From NCBI GenBank assembly GCA_018266255.1, contig JAFEAT010000009.1, forward strand, positions 1-64,000: a stretch of 64,000 nucleotides of DNA. Direction: 5' to 3'. Both the position numbers and the translations under genes were made by a program. The notes under the pieces were generated by a model. That model did no database searches, had not been told where the DNA came from, and was given only the letters and a program-made list of their open reading frames with translations. This DNA comes from Cyanobacteria bacterium SZAS-4 (lineage in GTDB: Bacteria; Cyanobacteriota; Vampirovibrionia; Obscuribacterales; Obscuribacteraceae). Positions 36,750 through 46,562 of this stretch are shown here, piece by piece. The first letter of the stretch is position 1. Each line of letters begins with the position of its first letter.

Positions 36750-38750
36750 TTACGTCTTCGGCATAGTGCGTTCTGATGGTTGATCAGGCTCTTTTGATGG
36801 TTGATTGCCCATTTTTGTTGGCTTGAACACCAGATAGCCACCTATGAGCGCGCTTACGATCGCTCCTGTGATGCACTCAGGTGTTTGCCATTTCGCTGGC
36901 GGAATCGAGGTCACGATGATAGCCAATGCATTGTGCGACGCATGAAATAACATTGATGGAAAAATCGATCCAATGCGATAGACCATAAAAGTCAGAATGA
37001 TGCCCAACACCGTCGTCGGTAGCAAACGATATCCACTGAGATGGAACGCACCGAAGAGCACTCCGACTAGAATGCAACAGTTGACCGAAGTGAATTTACG
37101 TCGCAGCAAACCAAATATAGTGCCACGGAAAAGCAATTCCTCACAGATTCCAGGCATGACCGCCATAGCAAATAGAATCATCCACATCGGCTGATCTTTT
37201 GGCGTCATCATCTCCGTCATCGACTTCTCTAAGGTCTCGGACATCGGTAAAACACGCCCTTGCAGCTCAACGAGCAGTCCAGTCAGCAGCACTGAGCCTG
37301 GTGCCATCAGTGGTGCGCCAATCATAGCGGCCCAGGGTGGACGCTTGAAACTGAATACTTCCTTGAACGAGAGCCTGAGCCAGGCAATTACTGCAAACGA
37401 TGGCAGCAGAATGACCATCAGCTGAGTCGCGATCATGCCATAAACTTTGTCCAGGAGCTGCGCGATTTGTCCGATGTAAAACATGGCTATGAAAGTGCAT
37501 GCATACAGAACTGCGACAATTCTGTCGAAATCTTTTCGTCGGTTCGGTGAGACCTGAATTTTGAATAGAATTTCTTCTTTGCTCAAAAGGTCGATGGCGA
37601 TGCGGGTTACATAAATACCGTAGAAAGCGGAACTAATAAATGTTGTTAAAACTGCTGCCCAGTTGAGTTCTCCGCGAAGAATTTCTGTCATGCAAACACA
37701 AATGTTAGAAATGGGAACAACATAAATTGCAGCCGGCAAATGCTTGACCGGAAAGAGCGACACGCCTGACAAAAACATGGCAATCATTAGATACGGAACG
37801 CTGTAACCTTGCCCCTGTTGGAAGTTTCGAGAGTAAGACGAAAGCCACACAGCGATCGAACCGAACAGCAAAATCAAAGGGAAAGTTAATGGAATAGTGA
37901 GGAATATGTTTGCTGGAGATAATGAAAGTACGAACGCTCCTGAGCCATCTTCAACCTTACTGAGGCTGGTGCTCAACATCAAAATCAGACTGGAGAGTAG
38001 CAAGACAACGGTGAGCAGCCCGATGGAAAAAACAACCAACAGCTTTCCGTAAACTATACTCTCTCGTTTCACACCTGATACCAGCAAGACGGGTAAGGTG
38101 CCACGCTCGCGCTCGCCTGTGATCAAATCAATAGCAGGAAATAATGTGCCCGTGAGAAGCAAAAGAACAAGCGTAATCGGCAATGTCAAACTCAACCAGG
38201 CACCAGATCGTCTCGCGGCGTTATCAACGTTGGTGGCAGTAAAATGCAAAGTTCTCAACCACGGACTTTCGATTCCATAGGCTGTGATTCGTTTTTCAGA
38301 GAGACGTAGACGCGAATCCATCAACATCTTACTGACGCGAAGATAGGCGCCATTACTGTCTTTAATTTCGTCTACTCGCACATTGATTTCAGGCGTGGCA
38401 CTCGATGGAACATAAGGTCCACTAACATCTTGGGGCACAGTCACAACAACATCGACTTTTCCACGCTTGAGCGCTTCGATAGGATTGGTGCCATCGTCAT
38501 CAACAAGCGTGACGAGCGGATTTTTTGAGAAGTCATCACGAAACCAGGCGGAGCCAGGTCCTGTAATCAGTACTTTAGTAACGGTAGTGTCATTCTTTGT
38601 TCGTCGCGCCACCATTATTTTCGATGCGACGATTAGACCAAAGGGATACAAAATAAGTGGTATCAGAATGCCGACACAAAGCGTGCGCCAATCGCGAACC
38701 GTCTCGATTAGCTCCTTGCGAAATACAGTAAATATTTCAGACGAACTCAC
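36750..38750 (-). CDS. ABC-2 permease fused to a CPBP intramembrane protease domain
   Basis: I take the GTG at 38748-38750 as start: AGGA is 8 bases upstream and it overlaps the ATPase gene end. The longer frame is antisense-like read-through of that gene. The 666-residue product has an ABC-2/NatB-type permease (first helix LCVGILIPLILYPFG, a large extracytoplasmic loop, then a helix bundle, about 1-420). A CPBP (Abi) domain follows at about 430-645 with EELLFRG (glutamates), FGAFHLSG (His) and LFHASHN (His), the full metal-binding set. Permease-CPBP fusions in Nat-type exporters are known, but their substrates mostly are not. It is the third gene of the permease, ATPase, permease operon. Confidence 0.85.
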   Translation of the reverse strand: MSSSEIFTVFRKELIETVRDWRTLCVGILIPLILYPFGLIVASKIMVARRTKNDTTVTKVLITGPGSAWFRDDFSKNPLVTLVDDDGTNPIEALKRGKVDVVVTVPQDVSGPYVPSSATPEINVRVDEIKDSNGAYLRVSKMLMDSRLRLSEKRITAYGIESPWLRTLHFTATNVDNAARRSGAWLSLTLPITLVLLLLTGTLFPAIDLITGERERGTLPVLLVSGVKRESIVYGKLLVVFSIGLLTVVLLLSSLILMLSTSLSKVEDGSGAFVLSLSPANIFLTIPLTFPLILLFGSIAVWLSSYSRNFQQGQGYSVPYLMIAMFLSGVSLFPVKHLPAAIYVVPISNICVCMTEILRGELNWAAVLTTFISSAFYGIYVTRIAIDLLSKEEILFKIQVSPNRRKDFDRIVAVLYACTFIAMFYIGQIAQLLDKVYGMIATQLMVILLPSFAVIAWLRLSFKEVFSFKRPPWAAMIGAPLMAPGSVLLTGLLVELQGRVLPMSETLEKSMTEMMTPKDQPMWMILFAMAVMPGICEELLFRGTIFGLLRRKFTSVNCCILVGVLFGAFHLSGYRLLPTTVLGIILTFMVYRIGSIFPSMLFHASHNALAIIVTSIPPAKWQTPECITGAIVSALIGGYLVFKPTKMGNQPSKEPDQPSERTMPKT

Positions 38751-39489
38751 TGCCTGCTTCCTGAACAATCGCAAGGAATATATCTTCCAAATAGTGCTGG
38801 CCGGTCTTTTTACGGAGCTCTTCAAGTCGACCGAGAGCAAAAATTTTCCCCTTGTAGACAATCGCAATTCGATCGCACAATTTCTCAGCCTCACTCATGA
38901 TGTGAGTTGAAAGCAGAACACACTTGCCACTTTCCCTACAGCCTTGTATAAACTGGTGCATCGATTGAATTGCCAGTACATCAAGACCGCTGGTTGGTTC
39001 ATCAAGCACGATCACAGGCGGATCGTGAACAACAGCTCGAGCGATTGAAACTTTTTGCTTCATACCGGTCGAAAGCTTCTCGCATCTTGTGTCTGCGAAC
39101 GCTCCGATCGTCAGCATCTGAATTACTTCTTCGACGCGACTCTTAAGTTTGGCAGCTGGATAATTGCTCAATTGAGCGAAATAAGTAAGAGTTTCGCGCG
39201 GAGTCAAACGCTCATACAAACCAGTTTCAGCAGATAAAAATCCGAGGCAGCGGCGCACCTCTTGCGGAGACTTTTGTGAATCAAAACCCTCCACGCTGAT
39301 CTTTCCAGCATCTGGTGTCAAAATGGTGCCAATCATTCGCATGGTTGTCGTTTTGCCTGCACCATTTGGACCGAGTAAACCCAAAATTTCGCCATGGGCG
39401 CAGGAGAAGCTGATGTCATCTACTGCCGCAAAGTCTCCACGCCTGGCGTCGTAGAAGTGCTTGGTCAAATGGCTTACCTCTACGGTCAT
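38737..39489 (-). CDS. ABC transporter ATPase, NatA-like
   Basis: The 250-residue ATPase has Walker A GPNGAGKTTT, Q-loop region LGFLSAETGLYERLT, signature LSTGMKQKVSIARA, Walker B VIVLDEPTSGLD and switch STHIMSE. The signature and 'GLDV' follow-on are typical of the NatA/CcmA branch that pairs with ABC-2 permeases. The ATG overlaps the stop of the upstream permease (ATGA), and the 3-prime end overlaps the downstream GTG start, so all three genes are translationally coupled. Confidence 0.93.
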   Translation of the reverse strand: MTVEVSHLTKHFYDARRGDFAAVDDISFSCAHGEILGLLGPNGAGKTTTMRMIGTILTPDAGKISVEGFDSQKSPQEVRRCLGFLSAETGLYERLTPRETLTYFAQLSNYPAAKLKSRVEEVIQMLTIGAFADTRCEKLSTGMKQKVSIARAVVHDPPVIVLDEPTSGLDVLAIQSMHQFIQGCRESGKCVLLSTHIMSEAEKLCDRIAIVYKGKIFALGRLEELRKKTGQHYLEDIFLAIVQEAGSEFV

Positions 39490-40856
39490 GCTGCTTTCAC
39501 CGTTTCACCTTTATTTCTGCGTTTTCCTTCGATCTGATTTTCAAAATTGCTACGAATGAAAAAGAGAATTAACACCACCAAAATTATCGGCTCAATAATG
39601 GCTATCGAAGCCAATGCAATCGGCGGGTTGTCGTACTTTCGCATAATCAAAAGATTAGCGATGGGAATCAAAGCCGTTCTCAAATTGAATTGCACTCCTG
39701 GAACCATCGCAATCGTCGGTAAAGTCATTAACAGCATCATTGGCAGACTGACCAACGTTTGGGCTGACTTGACCGTTTTGCCGTATCCGGCCACGCAAAG
39801 ATAAATGGCTGAAAGCAGTGCACCGGTGCTGCAAAAGAATACCATCATCATCAAAGCTTCGTTGAGCGTTGGCAATTGCACGTAATGTCTGATGCGCGTG
39901 ACAATGATTGCCCCGGAAACAAAATAGTACAAAGCTGAATAGAAATTGAGATGCTGAAAATCGTAGACGATCTCTCCCACGTTAAATCCGTGCCCGAGTA
40001 TGCCAGCAATGATAAATAGAACGAAGAGCGTCAGACAGACAAGGTTGAATGCAGCACCACCAAGACAGATGAGCGCAACAGTCAAAAATTTCGAGATGAC
40101 AATGACAAATCGATTGATAGGTAAAAGCAACGTTGTGGAGAACGTTTTCTTCTCATGCTCTTCAGCCATCAAACATACGCTTGCCGGTCCGCCAATAACA
40201 GTCATCATCAAAATCATAAATGTGACGAGCAGCGACAGCAACTTGTCGAATATCTGCCGCAGTTCTCCATCGGTCGGACCAACGGCGCGAGTCTTTCGCA
40301 GTCCCGCACGCTGCACTGTGAAAACATTGAGGATATCAGCCGAAACACCCTTCATTTCCAGCTTGTTCTTCAGTTCCTTGAAACGAGCCTGTCTGATTTC
40401 GGTTTCGATTTGATCGGCGACAGTGCCAAGATGACTGGAAGTTTCTTGCGCTTCAATTGAAACTTGCGCTGCCACAGGATCAACTGTGACAACGGCAATA
40501 GCGTCCTTCTTTTTCTGCAGCAATCGAGCTGGTGACTCCGCCGGAACGCTTGCCCCGTTTGCAGGTAGTCCATTCTCGTCGACGACATCAAAATGTTTTT
40601 TACTGCGCAGACCTTCCGCGATAGCAGCAGCTAGCGGCGACACTCCACGCACATAGACTATGTCTCGGTTCTTCTCTTGCATGCTGGCATACCAGAGCGA
40701 AGCTTCGTTGATGAAGACAGCCGAAAGTGGATAAAGCACAAGAGGCAAAAGCACCGCGTAGATCAGCACATCGGGATCGCGTCCACAACATGTCAATTCT
40801 TTCCGAAAAACCAGCCAGAAATTTCTCATCCACTCAAGCACTTTACAGAACCGCAT
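39486..40856 (-). CDS. ABC-2 type permease, NatB-like
   Basis: The 456-residue membrane protein has an N-terminal cytoplasmic 'FRKELTCCGRDPDVL' stretch, a first helix (YAVLLPLVLYPLSAVF) and a 140-residue extracytoplasmic region. Five or six helices follow from about residue 210, ending in a basic tail. It opens the transporter operon. FRKEL near the start is shared with the second permease, so the two likely form a heterodimer on the ATPase. No strong ribosome site precedes the ATG at 40856; an internal ATG nine codons on is an alternative start. Confidence 0.8.
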   Translation of the reverse strand: MRFCKVLEWMRNFWLVFRKELTCCGRDPDVLIYAVLLPLVLYPLSAVFINEASLWYASMQEKNRDIVYVRGVSPLAAAIAEGLRSKKHFDVVDENGLPANGASVPAESPARLLQKKKDAIAVVTVDPVAAQVSIEAQETSSHLGTVADQIETEIRQARFKELKNKLEMKGVSADILNVFTVQRAGLRKTRAVGPTDGELRQIFDKLLSLLVTFMILMMTVIGGPASVCLMAEEHEKKTFSTTLLLPINRFVIVISKFLTVALICLGGAAFNLVCLTLFVLFIIAGILGHGFNVGEIVYDFQHLNFYSALYYFVSGAIIVTRIRHYVQLPTLNEALMMMVFFCSTGALLSAIYLCVAGYGKTVKSAQTLVSLPMMLLMTLPTIAMVPGVQFNLRTALIPIANLLIMRKYDNPPIALASIAIIEPIILVVLILFFIRSNFENQIEGKRRNKGETVKAA

Positions 40857-40883
40857 GACAAAGAAATTTTTGGAAGGGCTCCG

Positions 40884-42101
40884 TCAATTGCGTGTTTTGT
40901 AGTCGAAACTTCTGATTGCATCAGCCAAACCCTGAGCCAAACCAACCTGCTGCAAATGCTCGAAAGACACAGTCTGCACTATATCAAAACGAGCGCCTCT
41001 AGCCACCAGTTTGTTGTCTATCTCTCCGAGAAATTCTTGACCGAGAACATCGTGACCGCCAATCTGAAAAAACACGACAGTCAGTTCACGCGGATCTTTA
41101 ATCATCTTACTGGCGTGGATGAGCACGTCTTCGACCATCTGCGCCTGCTCGAAGGGGCGGGGCACACCATCGGTAATGACAGCAATCAACCGCGGTCGCG
41201 CACTGCCTCGATGGACCAGATAGTCATTCAAACGGTCGGCCAGAGGTTCAGCAAGACGCGTATTCAGGGCAAGGGGCGTGCGCTCGAACAGTGTCGTCAG
41301 TTGTTGAGGATTCTGATGTTCGTAGACAGTGAAGTTTCGATTGAACGAAGTAAGGGTTATACCTTGACTTGCAAATGGCGACAGCTGGCGCGCCAGGTCA
41401 ACCGACTGATAGCCACACCAGTCCCAGCGAGACAAGAAACCAGGGCAATCGCGTTTACGCATCGACATGGAAGCGTCAACAATCAACTCAACGTCATATT
41501 TAGACAAAAATCGTGCCGTTTCAGAGACTTTGACAACAGGCGGCAGAAGAGGTTCTTGGTTGCGGTCGACAAAAGCGGCTAACCGCTCAGCATTGAGTGC
41601 CGTCGGAGATTTTGCTTGCGTGTTATCAGGTCGGGGTAGGCGCAAAGAAAGCGTCGGTGGATTACCATCAGCCTCCAGGGAGAGCTTGATTGTTTTGGAC
41701 CGACCGTCTTTCTGCACCGTAAGGGCGACAAGGTCTCCATCTCGGTCAACGTTAGTGACATGGTCACCGACTTGCAACCCACCCTGAAAAGCTGGCGAGC
41801 CGTCCCGAACTGCCGTAATGTTCGTTGTTCCGTCCGTAATCGCCTCAGTTCGAAGTCCGAGCTGCTGCTTTACGGCACTGGTCAAAATGTCGAGCACTCC
41901 GACCTGACCGTAGAGCATTTTGGAGGACGAGCCGGGAGCGTCGGCGGGCCGGAATGATGGAGCAGGCATCGGCTGGGCCCAGGCAGACGGCACACCCATG
42001 GATGCAACCATTAGAAACGTAGTCATCATAAGCGTCAAAGTCAGCAACGCCCCGCCGTGGCGACGCCAGCGCACTTTCGCCAACCGACAATATTCTGCCA
42101 T
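40884..42101 (-). CDS. Exported PDZ plus VWA protein
   Basis: The ATG at 42099-42101, with GGGAG just upstream, is favoured over a TTG six codons earlier. The 405-residue product has an arginine-rich N-terminus, a signal helix (ALLTLTLMMTTFLMVASMG) ending SAWAQ, and a PDZ-like domain (about 75-145, GSPAFQGGLQVGDHVTNVD). A linker and a VWA domain (about 190-400) follow, with DASMS, a Thr in LNTRLAEPL and VITDGVPR, so the metal site is complete. PDZ domains usually sit on proteases, so pairing one with VWA is uncommon. The stop is 27 bases from the permease gene start, so it may be co-transcribed with the exporter. Target unknown. Confidence 0.75.
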   Translation of the reverse strand: MAEYCRLAKVRWRRHGGALLTLTLMMTTFLMVASMGVPSAWAQPMPAPSFRPADAPGSSSKMLYGQVGVLDILTSAVKQQLGLRTEAITDGTTNITAVRDGSPAFQGGLQVGDHVTNVDRDGDLVALTVQKDGRSKTIKLSLEADGNPPTLSLRLPRPDNTQAKSPTALNAERLAAFVDRNQEPLLPPVVKVSETARFLSKYDVELIVDASMSMRKRDCPGFLSRWDWCGYQSVDLARQLSPFASQGITLTSFNRNFTVYEHQNPQQLTTLFERTPLALNTRLAEPLADRLNDYLVHRGSARPRLIAVITDGVPRPFEQAQMVEDVLIHASKMIKDPRELTVVFFQIGGHDVLGQEFLGEIDNKLVARGARFDIVQTVSFEHLQQVGLAQGLADAIRSFDYKTRN

Positions 42102-42192
42102 GGACTCCCTCGAACTCAACTGCTCTCCACTGGTTCAAAACTGTCATATACCTATAAACGTCTGAAACCCGGAAAAGGTTCAAATTTGCACA

Positions 42193-44916
42193 TTAAAAGT
42201 GCGCGGAAGCCTCGACAGGCAATTTCCAACCGGCAAAATCGTTCTGCGCCAGAAATCTCTCTCGTCCTAATTCCTTCAGCGCAGCGAACGCATTCAAAGT
42301 CAGTACGGTTTGCCTCGCCTGCACGGGGCGATTCTTATCGACACGCCAAAATCCTCGCGGGCTGAGTCGTTGCTGCGAATTTTTCCGTGTACCAGATTCA
42401 TTTGTCTCGCAGCCTCGCAAAATATGATTCAAATCCTCGCCGCTCAGACCGTACATATCAGCTATTAACACATCCAAAATGCAACGTAATCGCATTCGCT
42501 CAATCTCGTCGATTTCGTCTTGAAGCGAATCGTGCGCGAGAAACTGTTCGAGCGGCGGAGCACAATGTTTTGGATTGAAACTCAATTTAGCTGCTATTTT
42601 CAAAACGTCCGAATCGGCCATCAACAAATCAGGACGGGGCAAATAGCTCTCTTGCAGAATGAAGTAGTTGAGATTATTGCCGACCAAACGCATGCGCAAC
42701 ATGTAATCAAACACGAAACTGTTCAAACAAGCGGTCAGCAAAAGAGCGATTTTCGAATCGGCGCAGTGAAACGTGGGCACAGAATTGCCGCAGGGATAGC
42801 AACCCAGGCAAGCAGCAATCATAGAGCGAACATTGGTTGAAGAACCAACACCAAGAAAAGCTACTTTAAGAGCGTTATGCTCAACGTCGTAGTCTTTCGC
42901 TGCGAGAAGATACTGAGGCATGATACGTCCATCCGGAACTGGCAGCCACAGCGCTTGTCGACCTTTTCCGTGCACCCAGCCTTTCTGCGCAACATCGAAT
43001 TGCCCAATCATTCGCCCTTCATAAAGCGGAAGCGCGACATCCTCGATCTCATTCACTGCTATCTCGAAAGCACCATCAGCAGAGGCAATCAAACTTCCAC
43101 GATCCACCCGCCGACTCAATTCAACGTCTTGCTTAAACGGAGTCCACGCGCCACGAATCCATCGCCCCCGAGCATCAGCTCTATATCCGTTATGCTCAGC
43201 GTCGTCACGCAAAATAAATCTATGCGAATCGTTAGTCATATCGAATTCGCGTCGAAATTTCAAATCAAATTCTTCGACAAAATCCTCGAAGCGAATGGCA
43301 TTGCTCCCAATTTTTCCAGCCAGTTCCAAATCCTTCGCACTCTCGACTTCTGGCACAGAGAGCCACCTTGGACTCAATTTTTGCAACTTCTCCACGTCAA
43401 GCGTACATGGTGATACCAGGCGTGCTTCAGAAACATTTCTTGCGTCAAAATGCGCTGTCAACTTACTCGTAACGCCGCCTTTTCGAGACAGCACGACGCA
43501 AAATTTAAAGGACCGATGAATATCAAACAGTCCCTCCGCGTTCTGGAAAGAGTGCAAGAACTTCCAGTCATTGCTCTTGAGCAGCGCTTCACGCAAATCT
43601 AGCGAGCCTTTGTCGGAATAAAGACTAGAAGGGACAATCAACGAAACGACGCCATGCGTTTTTGCAATCACCAGAGACAACTCGACAAAAAGTTTATAAG
43701 CGTTGACGTCAGACGATCCCTGCAACTGAAAGGCACCACTCTTCGAAATCCACTGGCTGAAAAGTTTAAAGCCGTGCTGATACTGATTCCACTCTTCGTC
43801 TATTTGAGTCTCTGAGCGCAATTCGTCTTGCTTGCGCAAAGCTTCCTGCTTGCCCAGTGTCCAATATTGCGAGTGCTTCCTCTGAAAAAATTCACGAGAG
43901 TTTGGCTTTACTATCTCCCAGGGCGGATTGCCTATAACCGCATCAAAACCAGGTTTATCAACCTGAAACACATCAGGGAACTGCAAAGCCCAATGAAAAT
44001 AATTGAAGGGTTTTTCTGCATTCGCTGTCAGTCCAAAAAATTCATTGCATGCGGCATTAGCCGATGGAATCGAATCTGCGCGCATCGGAACTTTTGGAGT
44101 AATTCCAACGAGCGAATCACCACACCGCAATCTAGTTGCTAAATCGCGCTCCAACTCCGCACAGCCAGCTCCACATTGCATCGCCAATAGAAATCGCGCC
44201 ACTTTCACTGCCGCATCATCAAGATCCACGCCGTAGAGGCAAGAACGAAGAACATCGCGGCGGCAGGACATCAAGACGGAGTCCGCTTCTCGCGAGTCCA
44301 CTTCACCTGAGTCGACTTCCCTTGAGCTCAAATCTACTGAATCCGTTTTCAATGAATGCGCGCGACTTTCCTTCAATCGTTCAGCAAGATATTCCAGTGC
44401 AGCACGCAAGAACGTTCCACTGCCCATCGAAGGGTCAACAACTTTCAATTTCAAAATCTGCCCTGCACTCTTCAGCTCACCGGTTGATTGGTAAACCAGC
44501 TCGTGAAGCGCTTTTGTTACGGTGAATTCAGCTAAATCTCTCGGGGTGTAAAAATTCCCCAAACGTTTTTTACTTTTGGTGATCAGATCTATCGCGCACG
44601 TAGTCGCGCGGGCAGATTTTACGGTATACAACAACAGATGCTCGTAAACCTGACTGAGCAAATCGCTTAACTCCTCGACAGGATACTCGTCGACAAGATG
44701 TTCGGCGACAGCATGCTCTTCATCACCCGATCGCCCGGACAACGCCTTGATCGCATCAACATACAAGTCGGGCAAAATCTTCGTGCAATTGCAGTTTTCA
44801 GTTTTCGTACGTGTACAAATTTCTGCGATACGCTCTTGAACAAACTGAACCGCATCCTCTTTCAATCGAGCGAGGATACTTTCCTTTCGTGGCGACGCTT
44901 TCTTTGTCCGGGTCAT
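42193..44916 (-). CDS. Eco57I-like N6-adenine DNA methylase / type II restriction-modification protein
   Basis: The 907-residue protein has GNFYTPRDLAEF (about 120-131), AdoMet motif I DPSMGSGTFL (161-170), GVDLDDAAVKVARFLLAMQC and catalytic motif IV NPPWEI (Asn330). A long target-recognition region follows. This is the Eco57I/TaqI-class gamma layout. No PD-(D/E)XK nuclease motif is evident in the first 110 residues, and no restriction gene is adjacent, so it may be an orphan methylase or a type IIG enzyme with an unrecognised nuclease part. The flanking genes (VWA protein and GGDEF-EAL) are unrelated. It could also be a PglX-like methylase, but no BREX partners are here. Confidence 0.8.
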   Translation of the reverse strand: MTRTKKASPRKESILARLKEDAVQFVQERIAEICTRTKTENCNCTKILPDLYVDAIKALSGRSGDEEHAVAEHLVDEYPVEELSDLLSQVYEHLLLYTVKSARATTCAIDLITKSKKRLGNFYTPRDLAEFTVTKALHELVYQSTGELKSAGQILKLKVVDPSMGSGTFLRAALEYLAERLKESRAHSLKTDSVDLSSREVDSGEVDSREADSVLMSCRRDVLRSCLYGVDLDDAAVKVARFLLAMQCGAGCAELERDLATRLRCGDSLVGITPKVPMRADSIPSANAACNEFFGLTANAEKPFNYFHWALQFPDVFQVDKPGFDAVIGNPPWEIVKPNSREFFQRKHSQYWTLGKQEALRKQDELRSETQIDEEWNQYQHGFKLFSQWISKSGAFQLQGSSDVNAYKLFVELSLVIAKTHGVVSLIVPSSLYSDKGSLDLREALLKSNDWKFLHSFQNAEGLFDIHRSFKFCVVLSRKGGVTSKLTAHFDARNVSEARLVSPCTLDVEKLQKLSPRWLSVPEVESAKDLELAGKIGSNAIRFEDFVEEFDLKFRREFDMTNDSHRFILRDDAEHNGYRADARGRWIRGAWTPFKQDVELSRRVDRGSLIASADGAFEIAVNEIEDVALPLYEGRMIGQFDVAQKGWVHGKGRQALWLPVPDGRIMPQYLLAAKDYDVEHNALKVAFLGVGSSTNVRSMIAACLGCYPCGNSVPTFHCADSKIALLLTACLNSFVFDYMLRMRLVGNNLNYFILQESYLPRPDLLMADSDVLKIAAKLSFNPKHCAPPLEQFLAHDSLQDEIDEIERMRLRCILDVLIADMYGLSGEDLNHILRGCETNESGTRKNSQQRLSPRGFWRVDKNRPVQARQTVLTLNAFAALKELGRERFLAQNDFAGWKLPVEASAHF

Positions 44917-45000
44917 GCCGACATTGTATGCGCTGCTCTATCAAACCAAGCGAGTGAAATTTCTTATCCGCAGGCTTACTCTGACGGCTTGCCCTAGCAA

Positions 45001-46362
45001 CTACGACGGTTTGCCCCAATACCAACCCTGACCGTATTCGATTCCAAGCTCCAGCAGCAGATCCAACTCGTCGCGACGTTCGATGCCCTCTGCGATGAGC
45101 TCGGCACCAAGTGCGTTCACTACTTTCACAAGTCGGCGCAGCAGGCGAGCTTTAGCAGGCTCATCGGCGATGCCCGAAACATATTTGCGGTCAATCTTCA
45201 CAATATCCGGCTCGAGAATAATCAAACTCTCCAGCGATGATCGTCCAAATCCAACGTCATCGATAGCTACAAGAATTCCATTCTCTTTCAGCGCCGCAAC
45301 GTGGTCTCGAAGATAAGCGGGATCACCTATAAATTGTTGTTCGCTAATTTCAATACAGAAATTGCCAGGCTTTCGGTTTGGTGGAAATAAAGTCAGCAAG
45401 CGATCGATCGGCGTATCAATAATCGTTGAAGGAAATAAGTTGACATGAAAGCGCGTATTTTGATCGGCGAACTTGTTTGAATCAAGACTGCCATTCAAAC
45501 AGGTTTTAAGACATCGCAGGTCAACGATGGTAAGCAGATTGTATTCGCAGCTCACACGGAACAAGTCGTCAGGCATTTCAAATGCGCCGGCTGGTCCGCG
45601 GCTGAGAATTTCATGACCGAAGACTGATTCATCTTTCAATCTATACAGTGGCATCGACACGGCTCTGAAGCAATCACCCTTGCGCAATTTTTCAGTTAGC
45701 TCCGAAAGCGCTTCTTTATCAGCACTTTCGACTGAGTTCTTATGCTTCTCACCGGACGAAACGCGATTCTTTCCGAGCAATTTGCTCTCGCGAACAGCTA
45801 GACGAGCCAAAGACAACACTTCTTCAATTGAACAAAATTCATAGGGAAGAGCGAGTACTCCTAAAGAGGCGGTCACCCGAATGGTTTCCGAAGCCAGGCG
45901 CAATGGGCTTTCGGCAACAGAAAGACGAATTTTTTCTGCCACCAGCATGCCTTCCGCCAGCCTTGTATCAGGCAACAGCAGTAAAAACTCGTCGCCGCCG
46001 ATGCGAGCGATATGGTCGGTTGGGCGCACTGTCTCTCGCAATCGCCCCGCAATTTCTTTGAGCACGACGTCGCCCACTGCGTGACCGAGCGACGCGTTGA
46101 TGCGGTCGAAGTCGTCGCAATCAAGCATTACAGCCACAAGATTCCATCCCTGACGTTGCGCTCTGTTGAATTCACTTTGCAGAGCCCGTTCGAGCCCAAT
46201 TCGATTCAAGACCTCAGTCAGAGCGTCTATATTGGCAAGAGTTTCCAACCTGCTCGTTGCCGCATCAAGCTTGAAAGTCGCGTCTTTAAGCGCCTCTTCA
46301 GATTTCTGGAGCAGGGCCTTTGTTTTTTCCAATTCCATCTGTGCCGTACCAGTTGATTCCAT
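45001..46362 (-). CDS. Cytoplasmic GGDEF-EAL cyclic-di-GMP enzyme
   Basis: The 453-residue protein starts with a coiled-coil (about 5-45). The GGDEF domain follows, with intact RIGGDEF and an RxxD inhibitory site (RPTD) five residues before it. The EAL domain has HEILSR (E-x-L-x-R form), NLFPS, IEISE, IDDVGFG (for DDFGTG), VKIDR and a terminal GQGWYWGKP. Both active sites look usable, so it may both make and break c-di-GMP, with product feedback. There is no sensor domain other than the coiled coil. AGGC lies 10 bases before the ATG. Neighbours give no clue to the pathway. Confidence 0.88.
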   Translation of the reverse strand: MESTGTAQMELEKTKALLQKSEEALKDATFKLDAATSRLETLANIDALTEVLNRIGLERALQSEFNRAQRQGWNLVAVMLDCDDFDRINASLGHAVGDVVLKEIAGRLRETVRPTDHIARIGGDEFLLLLPDTRLAEGMLVAEKIRLSVAESPLRLASETIRVTASLGVLALPYEFCSIEEVLSLARLAVRESKLLGKNRVSSGEKHKNSVESADKEALSELTEKLRKGDCFRAVSMPLYRLKDESVFGHEILSRGPAGAFEMPDDLFRVSCEYNLLTIVDLRCLKTCLNGSLDSNKFADQNTRFHVNLFPSTIIDTPIDRLLTLFPPNRKPGNFCIEISEQQFIGDPAYLRDHVAALKENGILVAIDDVGFGRSSLESLIILEPDIVKIDRKYVSGIADEPAKARLLRRLVKVVNALGAELIAEGIERRDELDLLLELGIEYGQGWYWGKPS

Positions 46363-46562
46363 GTTATTTAGCCTAGAAGACCCGTTTATAGCAGGTAGTT
46401 ATGAATAGTAATAGTTGCCAAGCCCAGACCGGCTTGATTGCCCTTCAATTTCTTGCCATTCCCTGAAACCAGAGAGTCATATCGCGATTCCTTTCTAATT
46501 GTTCCCAACATGTGCTCGATTTAGTAGTCGATTTCATCTGTGCATGTAACATGGTCTTGATT

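Noticed and set aside
42193..44916. BREX PglX
   Set aside because: No other BREX gene (brxC, pglZ, brxL) lies in the window and length and motifs fit the general Eco57I class equally well.
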